A DNA stretch of 28,181 nucleotides from Zygnema cylindricum (taxonomy: Eukaryota; Streptophyta; Zygnematophyceae; Zygnematales; Zygnemataceae): contig JBBHKE010001207.1 of assembly GCA_037447655.1 (NCBI GenBank), positions 1 to 28,181 of the forward strand, written 5' to 3'. Shown one piece after another: positions 1-10,499 of this stretch. The position numbers and the translations under genes are program-made. Below the pieces are notes generated by a model. The model had not been told where the DNA came from and did not search any database. It worked only from the letters and a program-made list of their open reading frames with translations. Each line of letters starts with the position of its first letter. Within the stretch, counting starts at the first letter, position 1.

Positions 1-12
1 TATTTCTTACTA

Positions 13-49
<37 letters not shown>

Positions 50-456
50 TGCTCACCACGATGTGTTTTTTGCTAACTGATTTTCTGTGTGAAAAACTAA
101 GATTGTTTTTTTAAACATGTATAATTAAAACTTTACCTTTTTTGCATAATTCATAACATAGCGTCGGAGCCGAAAGAAAATCCGTCCGGAAATTGTAGCG
201 GAAAAATAAGATTTGCGAGAGAATAAACATAAATATAAGAGTTTAAACATTAATCTAAGAGTTACACGCAAAATTAGGAACAAATCTCTTGAGAAAGGTG
301 ACTGTCGAGGACAAAAAATATTGGTAAAGAGAGATTGCAAAAAGTCAAAATATCTGCTACTACTTATAGCCAAAAATCACAACATATAGTTAACAACATT
401 ACTTAGAGACGTGGAATATAACCTGCCACGTCTCCTTGCATCAAATAGTATTAATA

Positions 457-942
457 GTCAGCGAATCTTAATTAGCGTTATTAACGCTAATTCCGTCACC
501 ACTAATTTTGACCCAAAAACCTTAAAAAGAGTAAATAACTCTAAATGTATCTTTACAGTATTTAAGGTACTTTTTGAATCAACGTAAACAACTCTAATAT
601 AGTGTCGTTTTAAATAGTGTGGCTTACGGTCGGCGTCTAGTCGTGCAAAATTGTACTGTATTAACGAAAAAAGTACAAAAAATGATTTAATACATGTCGT
701 TATGATGTAACTGTGTTTTCACAAACCGCGTAGTGCAAACGTCACAATGACGTGAAATTGTACGTTTGTCTAATTCTGTATGTGTACCTAAAAGATATCA
801 AAAGCGGATAATTATTACAAAAAGAAACCCAAATTAGAGTTATTGATAAACTAGAGTAAAACCTTTTTTTGAAAAAACGAAAAAACCTAAATTATAATGG
901 ATGACATTAATTATTTATTTGCGATAATTATGATTCGCGGTG
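457..942 (+). mobile_element. TA-flanked inverted-repeat element, copy 1
   Basis: A 486-bp element flanked by TA (455-456 and 943-944). The right end TGATTCGCGGTG is clear and the left end (GTCAGCGAATC) is diverged by a few bases. It shares its order of blocks with the complete copy at 17586-18153: an inner palindrome after the left end, TTTTGACCC, TTTAAATAGTGTGG, then GTGCAAAATTGTACT and a run ending in AGTACAAA. No coding capacity was seen, so it looks like a non-autonomous DNA transposon. The TA target suggests Tc1/mariner type, which is inference. Confidence 0.7.
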
Positions 943-1004
943 TAATAAATGCTTAACACTAATAACAATGAGCGTTGTAATTTTGTACTTTTTCCGTTAC
1001 GGGC

Positions 1005-1183
1005 GGGTACCGTTAGTTGCGAGAAATCGAGTTTCGGTTAACTTTTATTTTCGTAAACGCGTTGCGGTTAACGTTAACAATTTAGGAGCGTGACATAATC
1101 CGGTCGGGCGTCGGGTACTCAGATTTTGAAAAAAAAAAACGGTCGGTTTCGGTTATTTAAAATTTTGACTTTTGCGACCTCTG
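1005..1183 (-). mobile_element. Fragment of the CAGAGGTCGC-ended element (left half)
   Basis: On the reverse strand this matches the left half of the element at 16906-17396: terminal CAGAGGTCGCAAAAGTCAAA, an A-run, then the ACCCGACCGG and GTTAACCGAAACTCGATTT blocks. The terminus GCGACCTCTG lies at 1174-1183. The other half is missing here. Confidence 0.65.
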
Positions 1184-1267
1184 CCTCTTTCTCTCCCTCT
1201 CCCTATCCTTAAACTATAATCGATATATTTGGTCCGCGCTCTACCGCTTCGAATCGTCACATTGGTG

Positions 1268-1445
1268 ACGACACCTCGGGTAAAATTTGATATATCAGAA
1301 TTTTTGTATACCCTTCACCGATGTTTCAACGACGCATTCGGAGAAAATTAATCCGATTTCTAGGTCTTCCCGTGACGATTTTAAAACGACGTTATCTATG
1401 TTGCCATTCGATGGCTGTACATGCCTTTGGCGGGCGAAATCTGGA
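1268..1445 (+). repeat. Dispersed repeat, copy 1 (partner at 3457-3622)
   Basis: About 175 bp that recurs in direct orientation at 3457-3622. Both contain CCTCGGGTAAAAT, GATATATC, TTTTTGTATACCC, TTTCTAGGTCTTCCCGTGAC and TGTTGCCATTCGATGG in the same order, with scattered differences. No function is recognised. Confidence 0.8.
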
Positions 1446-1493
1446 GACCTGCACCACGTAAAAATGCTTGAAAATGCACGGTTTAGTACAGTA

Positions 1494-1994
1494 CTCCGCG
1501 AATCGTAATTAGAGTAAATTACTCTAATTCGGTCGCTCGAAATTTTGACTCTATCACATCAAATAGAGTAAATGATTCTAATTTTTTCATTATGCTATTT
1601 AAGGTAAGGTTTAATTAGCGTTTTTTATTCTAATACATGTTCGTTTTAAATAGTGTGGAGTACGGACGACGTCCGACCGTGCAAAATTGTACTTTTACAA
1701 GTAAAAAAGTACAAATAATGATTTAATACAGGCCATTATCATGTAACTGCGTTTCAACAAACCGTGTAGTGCAAACGTCATAGTGAAGATAAACCGTACG
1801 TTTTGTCAGATTCAGTATAAATACCTTATTTACAGTAGAGGATATTAGCTTGCCAAATTAGAGTACACCGCATAAATTAGAGTAAATTCCTTTTTGAAAA
1901 AGTTATATCACATAAAATAGAGTAAATTACTCTAATTATTTTTTTCTCTTTTTTTACTCTAATTTTTTCATTACTCTTATTACGATGCGCGGTC
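1494..1994 (+). mobile_element. TA-flanked inverted-repeat element, copy 2
   Basis: A 501-bp element between TA 1492-1493 and TA 1995-1996. Ends are CTCCGCGAATCGTAATTAG and its approximate inverse TACGATGCGCGGTC. It carries the family core (TTTAAATAGTGTGG, GTGCAAAATTGTACTTTTA, AGTACAAA) and many TTAGAGTAA subterminal motifs. The right-hand TA is shared with the next element. Confidence 0.75.
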
Positions 1995-1996
1995 TA

Positions 1997-2203
1997 CACC
2001 CTGAATAGCTATTAGCGTTTAGAAATAAATAGCGTTATGAAAAAAATAGCATTATTAACGCTATTTGAGAATTTAGGGGTTTTGAAGGAAATCATCTACT
2101 CTAATTTTTTTTTAAAGGGATTTTATTTATTCTATTTGAGAATTTGGGTAAAAAAATGGGGTACCGCAATTAGAGTCATTGACTCTAATTGCGATTCACG
2201 GTG
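1997..2203 (+). mobile_element. Short TA-flanked element (207 bp)
   Basis: Lies between TA 1995-1996 and TA 2204-2205. The left end CACCCTGAATAGCTATTAGCG and right end TTGCGATTCACGGTG form an inverted repeat. It lacks the 500-bp core and is AT-rich. A near-perfect inverted palindrome at 2167-2191 lies just inside the right end. Confidence 0.7.
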
Positions 2204-2205
2204 TA

Positions 2206-2821
2206 CACCGCGAATCGTAATTAGAGTAATGAAAAAATTAGAGTAAAAAAACAAAAAAAAAACAATTAGAGTAAAGAACTCTAGTTTATGTGATATAACT
2301 TTTTCCCAGAGGAAGTTATACTCTAATTTATTTAAGTACTCTATATTGGGTTATGTCGGCATTAATTATCCGCGCTGAATTTATGAACACTAAATTCGTA
2401 GACGTACAAAATCTGTCATTCCGTATTGTTTTGACGTCATTATGACGTTAGGACTATTTGTCGCGCTGAATGTCAGTTAATGTTCACACTGACGACGATG
2501 CTGTCGACGGACGAGAGTTATGCGAACGGCTTTTTTTCTATATGATTGATTTTTTTGTTTAGTGCGATTTCACGTGCGAGCGCGATTCTATTAAATCATT
2601 ATTTGTAACTTTTTACTTATAAAAGTACAATTTTGCACGGTAGGACATCTTCCGTACATCATACTATTTAAAGAACCCATATTAGAATTTTTAACGCTAA
2701 TTGAACCATACCCAAATTAGAATAATGAAAAAATTAGAATCATCTACTCTATTTGACGTGAATGAGTCGAAATTTCGAGCGACCGAATTAGCGTTATTTA
2801 CTCTAATTACGATTCGCAGTG
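2206..2821 (-). mobile_element. TA-flanked inverted-repeat element, copy 3 (inverted)
   Basis: A 616-bp element between TA 2204-2205 and TA 2822-2823, opposite in orientation to copy 2. On the reverse strand it reads GAATCGTAATTAGAGTAAA, a CGGTCGCTCGAAATT block near one end, then GTGCAAAATTGTACTTTTAT, and AAAAGTTATATCACATAAA near the other, all shared with copy 2. Confidence 0.75.
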
Positions 2822-2823
2822 TA

Positions 2824-2879
2824 CACCGCCAATCGTTATTAGCGTGTAAGTTTTTTTTGTCGTATACGAATAACTACAG
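2824..2879 (+). mobile_element. Truncated left end of a 209-bp-type MITE
   Basis: CACCGCCAATCGTTATTAGC followed by GTGTAAGTTTTTTTTGTCG matches the left end of the MITE at 26732 over about 45 bp and then stops just before TA 2880-2881, where another element begins. Confidence 0.55.
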
Positions 2880-2881
2880 TA

Positions 2882-3304
2882 CACCGTGAATCGCTATTAG
2901 CGTAATGAAATAGATAGCGTAATGAAACAATTAGCGTTATTTACGCTAATTGGGAATGTCGTCTTTTTTGGAAATAATTTTTATTCTAATTTTTCGTACA
3001 CTCTAATTTGCAAACTGCTTTGTTTAAAATTTCGGTTCAGAATATCTCCACACTACAATATGTACATGTACGAAATTGTTCAAATCGTACGCCGTCGCAT
3101 TTTTTTTTCATCCGCGAATGCCGGAAAAAATTTACGCAGTTATATGTTAGCGCGATTACGGGACAGCGTGAATATCTTTTCTGTACTTTTCTACTTAAAA
3201 AAGTACAAAAAAGTACATCTCTGACAGACCGTACATCACACTATTTACGATGGCACTATATTAGAGTCATGAATCCTATTTTATGGAACACCTCAAATAA
3301 CGTG
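2882..3304 (-). mobile_element. TA-flanked inverted-repeat element, copy 4 (inverted, end missing)
   Basis: Starts after TA 2880-2881 with CACCGTGAATCGCTATTAGC. The reverse-strand core with paired AGTACAAA-type motifs (3188-3215) and a TAGTGTGATGTACGGTCTG block is present. The sequence leaves the family near 3304, after ACCTCAAATAACGT, so the far terminus is lost. Confidence 0.65.
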
Positions 3305-3337
3305 TAGGAACATTTAGAATGTCTAATTTTTTTCTGT

Positions 3338-3456
3338 GAATCAACCGCCCGAATCCGCCCGGCCTCCCTTATTTGGCAACCGAATCCGTTCCGGATCCGA
3401 CGCGGGCGGTCGGTTAACGGTCGGTTACGGTTTCGGTTAACCGTTTGCGACCTCTG
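3338..3456 (+). mobile_element. Fragment of the CAGAGGTCGC-ended element (right half)
   Basis: Matches 17275-17396 closely: GTGAATCA-CCGCCCGAATCC, CGAATCCGTTCCGGATCCGA, CGGTCGG-TAACGGTCGG-TACGG, ending in GCGACCTCTG at 3447-3456. Confidence 0.7.
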
Positions 3457-3622
3457 ACCTCGGGTAAAATTAGATATATCGGGATTTTTGTATACCCCTG
3501 ACCGATTTTTCAGCGAGTCATCCGGAAAAAGTTAATACGATTTCTAGGTCTTCCCGTGACGATTTTATAACGGCGTTATCTATGTTGCCATTCGATGGCC
3601 GTACATGCCTTTGGCGGGCAAA
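3457..3622 (+). repeat. Dispersed repeat, copy 2, just upstream of HIBCH
   Basis: Direct partner of 1268-1445 (shared blocks listed there). It ends about 100 bp before the preferred HIBCH start codon, so the 5' flank of that gene is largely repeat-derived. I see no convincing TATA box at a sensible distance. Confidence 0.8.
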
Positions 3623-3724
3623 ATTTGCAACACTCCAGTTCAGTAGAATCCAAAACCAGCTTTTGTGCAGGATGCCAGGATCACTATATGTGATGTTGGT
3701 GCCACATGGGTTTCCCTTTGTGAC

Positions 3725-3920
3725 ATGGCAGCCATTTCGGTTGGCACGTGGCATTTGCTGGGAAATTGTCGGAGCACGTTTTGCAAGCCTGTCGGCGATC
3801 GTCGACACGTGGCATACGCCACTGCCGTCAAGATGAGCGAGGTATTGAGCCACGTGGCTAGCAATGGCCTCGCTGTCATCACTCTGGACCGCCCGCGGGC
3901 TCTTAATGCCGTCAACTCGG
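3725..3920 (+). CDS. HIBCH: HIBCH exon 1, with putative mitochondrial presequence
   Basis: Encodes a 36-residue extension ([20 protein letters not shown] onwards, rich in Arg, Lys, Ser and Thr with one acidic residue) and then [20 protein letters not shown], the first crotonase strand. ATG 3725 has G at -3 and G at +4. The in-frame ATG at 3833 would give a protein without the extension. I prefer 3725 because the family branch is mitochondrial. The frame is open back to a stop at 3644, so an upstream leader exon is also possible. The donor is G|GTGAGC at 3921, phase 1. Confidence 0.8.
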
Positions 3921-6900
3921 GTGAGCCACGTGGACAAATGAGGCGAAAACCTTTAAACTTATATTTTATTTAAGATGAGAACTTCTATGCTTTGACACAA
4001 ACCGTAACAAGTTGAAACCTACATTCACTATTTAGATCATCTAAAAGTAAACAAGAAAAGGAGCAAAGGAGAGAAGGACGGAAAATATATGTAGGATTTA
4101 TCAAAATCAGGAGCGCCAGCTCCATGTGTTCAGTCTGAAGTGCATGTGTTCAGTTTGAATTAAGTACTTTTTTCAATGGTTGTGGCGGTTGGCAGGCATG
4201 GCACGTGGCATTATGGCTCTGTTGGAGGAATGGGAGAATTCTCCCTCGGTGAAGGCGGTTCTGGTGGAAGGCAGCACTCCTCGAGCCTTCTGTGCCGGTG
4301 GGCTCCCGTGACAAGTGGCATAATCACAGAGTGCTTCGTGACAAATTATATTTTGCCACGTGGCAGGTAGGATTGTGCTGATTGGCAGATTTGTATTGAG
4401 ACTTGTGGTGTGACATATGGCAGTTAGAGGTGAGTCAGGACCTTGAGGGAAGAAATTTGAAATAAAATTCGATGAAAAAGCCCTGTAGATTACCATTATA
4501 GTGTTCGTGTTGTTATAGTTGTTACGGAAGGATTTTCTGTTTTGTTTTATATTGCTTGGTAGGCTGCAGGTTCCGTCCTCCCTTGTTGAAGTCACAAGAA
4601 AATAAAAGAATATGTCAAATGAAGTTATGAGAAACCGATTTGAGTTGAATCGTTGAGTTGTTTCTTGTTTTGAGAAATGCGGAACAAATCAAATTCTCGG
4701 ATTTCAAATGCTTCAGAATTAATGTCAGCGTAATCTTTGGCTCTTTTATGCAAAAAACTTCGATTTTCAACTTTTAATGTTGATGATGTTGATGCTTGCA
4801 ATTGGATCAGCACCCAGGCAAGCTGACTTTGTTACCACACATAAATGAAAGTAAAGAAAAAATTCTCTTTTTTCCCTTTATTCACTTCATTTTCACAGGT
4901 TTTCCTACCCCACTTACAAAACTAGCACCATTCTCTCCCACTTCCTCTGAAGCCTAGACTGATTACTGTAATTGAAATTGTTATCCAAGTGTCACACTGC
5001 CCATCACTATTAGAGTTAAAAGCTCTGATTCGAGTTCGTATGTTTTGGACCCGGCATCATAAATGACTGTTGATTACGCTGTTTGGTTAAGTGGCCAATA
5101 TTGAGCCACGTGGTAAAACGTAATAGTGTGTGGTTGATACTAAATGCGCTTTAGCGCTATTAATTCAGTAACTAACGAATTATTATTAGTTATTATTTAA
5201 CTCTAATAGCGAAGTAAAGGTGATTTTTTCTTGAACACGTGAGTAATAACCGTGTACGAACTTTTAGTATAGTGCAGAAGTAGGAAGGGCTAGAAAAACC
5301 ATGCGGACCTTCTAGACAAAATACGGTCACAATTTATGACCAGCTAAATGGTTACTCCTCAAGTTGTTGCACTTACTTGGGACTACCACCTCACCTCACC
5401 TCACCTACACAAAAGAGCCTATATGTGTTTCATGTTACCTGTACAACTTTCCGTAGTATGAAAGTGTATCTCCACTAATTTGTCTTATCCTCCGAAAAAA
5501 TGCCGCGTACATGAGGAATCTTGTCATGGATGGGTTAAAAGTACATTACCTTGTAGCAGTGTACTTACATTCTGGGGATACTCTGCACCGTTTTATCTCT
5601 GAGAATTTCCATGGCTGACATTATTTAAAAGCAAAATTCAACTCTTTACCATAGTTAATGTAGATGGACAATTACCATTGTCCACACCCTAAAGGTATTT
5701 GGCTGTTTCTGCCGGGCTATATTGTCCCCATTAACTGTTTATTCATTCGTTTGACAAAGGTTTTGTAGTTTTTTATGTTTGTTTCAAGATGGTTCTGTAG
5801 TGTGCTATGGCGATTTTGGTTATACTGTGAATTAGAAATTACTGTGGTCGACATTACGTTTTCTGCAAGAGTGAGCGGTTGGCACCTAAAAGTAATTTTG
5901 TGATTTTTTTTCAATGAAAGGAACACTCTTTATGTGGACTTCCTTGATTTTTGTTAGTGTCAACCACGCTATCACAATGATCCCTTTTTTCTTACCCACA
6001 CAGAGCATAATAATCCGGAAAAAATATTTGCACTTATGGTGTCCACGTGGTAGTTTTTTCGCACACAGATTCGCATGGTCACTTAATTTGGATTAAATTA
6101 CATTATTTGGCGTAGTTCATGTTTGGTATCAGAAATGAATTCTGCTGTTTCTCGAGAAAGACCCACGGCATTGACCTGAGATAGGATTTGGTGCTGTCCT
6201 CACTAAAAGCAGTGAAAAACAGTGCACAAAGATGTCATTATTGTGCCTGAGTACTGGTTTGCCATATGGACCTCTTTACAGATGGACATCATGTATCGTT
6301 CTTGTTTGTTAGTGGGCTTTTGTTCATAATTGAAAAAAATGTAGGGAATGATCACATGCAATGCAGCAGGACATATCAAATCATTGCTGCAGTTCTGATA
6401 GGTGTGCATGTTTATAACTACTGATAAAGAATCCAGATTTATACCACTTCGCAAGTATCTTCAAATTTGTCGAGACCAATTCAGATAGCGCTTCCTTTTG
6501 ACTTTTTTGTACTTTTCATGGCTTTCAGTCAGGCCTTATGGTGCTCTATGCATGTCAACTCACCTAAAGTGTGATTCCCCTTTTGAATAGATGTCATCTA
6601 TGATTCGAAGATGTTTGTGACAAACAATGTGTTTGATAATTTTTTTTCTGTAAATTTCAAGATCACTACTAGTTTGATTCTTCGTTACCGCAGTAAATTA
6701 GTCATGATAAACCACTCACAGGGTATGTTAGGATGGAGAGTACTGTGAGGTGGCATTGGTCAAAGTACATTCGGTCTTGCAGGGGTGGCCATGGTGTCTT
6801 GTCACAAGGTGGTTTTAGAGACAGGACAGCCACATTTCCATTAGTATGGACTGACATAGTCAGAGTAAACATAGGACATAACCCACACTAAATTTTGTGC

Positions 6901-9900
6901 AAAGCCGAAGATGGGCCACAGCAGTGGCGTCTACGAATGCGCCATATTTAGTGTGCACCAGACATACTGCAGATCTGCATTCAATTTGTTAATACACATG
7001 CGTCGATGTACACCAAATGAGGGAACATTGTACGGACAGGTGTCCACATAATGTGGATATTACTGTTTTGCTTTAGTTACTAAGTTACATTCAACTTTCA
7101 TTTTGGTGACTAGTGAACTCTTGGACAGTACTTTTGTGGATTCATTTTTATTGCAATTTCAATCCAGTGGTGCACAGTATATGGCGTGATATCCAGAATG
7201 GTTGAATTTTAATCTATTGTGTTCTCTTAGTTCAGATTACTTCCAAGCTGATACCTGGTGCCGAAGAGTGTCAATTGGTCGTCCTTATCCTTTTTTCAAA
7301 TCTTAAGCCTTTTTCTAGTTCACTATGAGTTTTCTTTTTGTGTTTTTCAGATGTTGAGAGTGCTTGGTGTCAGTTTTCATCTAATTTTGTTTCAGGATTG
7401 TCAGAATCCTGCAAGTTTTTTTGTGGTTGGTTGGATTTTTGGTGTTGAGACGTGGTTGGTCGGTTGGGTGTGACAGGTGGTGACGTAAAGTGGATGACAA
7501 CAGTGGGCCGAGAGCAGATGGGAATGGAAACTGTGGCACGACAGGTACACTGCCTATCGCTATTAGTGTTCAAGAAGTAATAGTTATAAAGCGAAATTAG
7601 TATCAATATAACTAATTTAGTGCAGAGTGACGTGGCCGATTTAAAGCCACTCTTTGAAATAGTGTTATTCACACCTATTTTATGATATTCGGCCAAAAGA
7701 AGCTGTGATTGACTTGCCATTATTAACACTAATAGTGGTGGGCAGTGGACCTTAACGTGGCAAGGGAAGACTGGGAGGGATGATGGCAGGATGGGTGTTG
7801 TTAAATCTGTGTAGGAAGGGAAAAATGGGTGAGGAATTTAGCCGTACAAGCACGCAGTCTTCATTATGGAAAAGAAATTAATATTTCAATTAACCCTAAA
7901 CTCTCTCGAAAATCCTGTATCAGCCTGTTGAACCCTGACAATGATGAGCCTCAGGGAGCTCTCGAAAACTGGAAAAAAAACCTGTATTCTGGAGTAGATT
8001 TTGCCTTAGAAATTCCTGAACCCTACCAAACCCAGGAGAAAAAAAATGAATTTTCTATTTTAACCTTCTCTCTAAACAGGTGTTCACAGCAGAATACACG
8101 CTAATTTGCAAAATTGGGCGTTATCCCAAACCATATATAGCGCTGATGGACGGCATCACCATGGGCTTTGGGATTGGCCTCGCATGCCATGGACCATATC
8201 GTGTAGCAACGGAGGTTAGTCAGAGAGACTTCAAATTTGTTATTTTTCTTTCTTTCTGCAGAGGTTAGTTAGAGTGACTTCAAATGCGTTCTTGCTTTTT
8301 CTTTCTTTGTACAGAGGTTAGTCAGAGTGACTTAAATATGTTCTTTCTTTTTTTCTTTCTTTATGCAGAGGTTAGTCAGAGTGATTTCAAATACATTCTT
8401 TCTTACTTCGTCGTTCATTAGTGGGTCGGCTGTTGTTGTTTTTAACTGATGCGTGTTTGCTAATCTAAGATGGAAATGTTGACTTTTTCTTAAATTTTGA
8501 TGCTTCATATTTTATGTTCCAGGTAATGTTTATGAAAATGACTTTTTGACTCAGTTCAACATCATTATGGTCCAGACTAACTGCTAAAAACGGGGTACCA
8601 ATGTTCCATACACATGCATTAACTTGTCCACACTAAATCTGGTGAACGTTCTCTGTTTGGTTCACGTTTTCAGAAAACCACTCTAGCAATGCCCGAAAAT
8701 GGAATAGGCTTATTTCCAGACGTCGGATTTGCTCATTTGGCCACCAAAACTCCAGGAAATGGGGCATTGGGTGAGTTTCTGATCTCTTTTTGTCAATCAT
8801 CCACGTTTTTTTGGTCATGTTCTTTCGGTCATATTACCTGATATTTGGTGAAGTAGCGGTTAACATGACTGAAAGATGACCAAATCATGACCAGAAAAGG
8901 TAAGTGACAATTTTGCCTAGTGACAAACCTTTTTGGTCGTGATTTGCAAAATAAGGGGAAAAATGGAGATGGGAAGCAGGTATAGAGCTGACTGCATAGA
9001 GATCGCCGCTATTGAAAAGCCGTTTTTATTTTTGTAAAACTATATACTGACATCCAAGAAAAAACATGATAATTTTTCCAAGTAACTCGAGCTGTTTTAG
9101 AGACTCAAATTGGTATTCAGGTTCCTATCTAAATCTGTATTGAAGTCATCGATAGTGTTCAAAAGGAGATCTAATGAAGGAGTGTTAAATATTTCATTTG
9201 ATTCACTATATTAAGTGTGAACTGCAGTTGTCCCAACCTATGTCTCCATACAAGGATGCGTTACAATATCATAAGCATTACAACCGAACATTTACATTAG
9301 AGGATTGGATGTCATCTAACAGATATATGCATCCAACATATATATGCATCGGTTGTTTTGGGACAAAACCGTTGGTTATTGGAGAGGCTGTATGACAGAG
9401 GTTTCATAACAGCTATGAACAATATACAGTCATGGATATCTTGCTTCAAACAGCAACAGATTAAATGTTGGTCCACTAGTAATTGTAAACAGTGTACCTG
9501 AGGTGCACTATCGTACATTTTGCTGCCATTATGTCATTGGTCACTATTAGTTTTTCCACACTGTTTCTGAAGTAAGTCCATTTTTTCAGGTGAATTAGCA
9601 AAATTTGTTTAGTCCGTGGAATAATCTCAAATGTGGAAAACAATTAGAAAGTCTATTTGCGGTGTCCCCGTACTATTCGCTTATAATACCTGAAATAGGC
9701 GTACAATATGCATATAGTACGGGGTAACCGCATATAGCGTTTCCGATCGTTTTTTGCACATTTAAACCATGATACATAGCACTAGTGGAATCGAGTTTGT
9801 CATATATATACATCTGTCCAGATGAGCAATGATATCCCAATTGCAAACCTATTTATCAACTCACAATGAAAATGGTCTACACTTTGTCCTCTTATTGATG

Positions 9901-10410
9901 TTCCTCTCTCTTCGAAGGGGAAAGACCCATCTGGCGGTCTATGAGGAGAATTTTCTGCGATAGAAGAATTAGATGAACCTATCTGGATTTAACTTTCACA
10001 GTCCAGTCTGTTACTGCCAGTTCTCCATTCCATTGATCTTGAAATAAGCATTGTCGATTCACCTCCGAAATTAGTTCCATCTTACTTGCACCTTCATCAT
10101 CACTGTCTTTCTCCTTTCCCCGTTTTCCTTTCTCCCCTCTCCCCTTCTTCTCCCCCTGCCCTCTTCCTGCTCTCTCCCCCTCCTCTTTCTCTCCTCTCTC
10201 CTTCCGCTTCTCCTCGCTCCCTTTCTCCCTCCCCTCTCCCCTTCGCCTCTCCCCCTCTCCTCTCTCTCTCTCCCTCGCTGCGTACTTTTTCCGACATATT
10301 GTAGCTTTTGTCTTTTTTCATATACTTTTTTCAGGTGAAAGCTGGAAACTCTCTCCCCCTCCCCCCCCCTCTCCCTCTCCTCTCCCCCTCCCCTCTCCCC
10401 TCCTTCTCTC

Positions 10411-10499
<89 letters not shown>

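Noticed and set aside
1287-3307. Several 60-100-codon frames in the 5' region
   Set aside because: All lie in the TA-element family or dispersed repeats, differ between copies, and carry no recognisable domain.
7829-8104. Forward 91-codon frame before HIBCH exon 4
   Set aside because: Most of it is intron 3 sequence in a frame different from exon 4; the conserved protein begins after the acceptor at 8079.
8158-8190. Loss of an active-site glycine in HIBCH (MGFG instead of MGGG)
   Set aside because: From memory, MGFG with [13 protein letters not shown] is normal in the plant mitochondrial HIBCH-like branch, so it is a subfamily mark and not damage.
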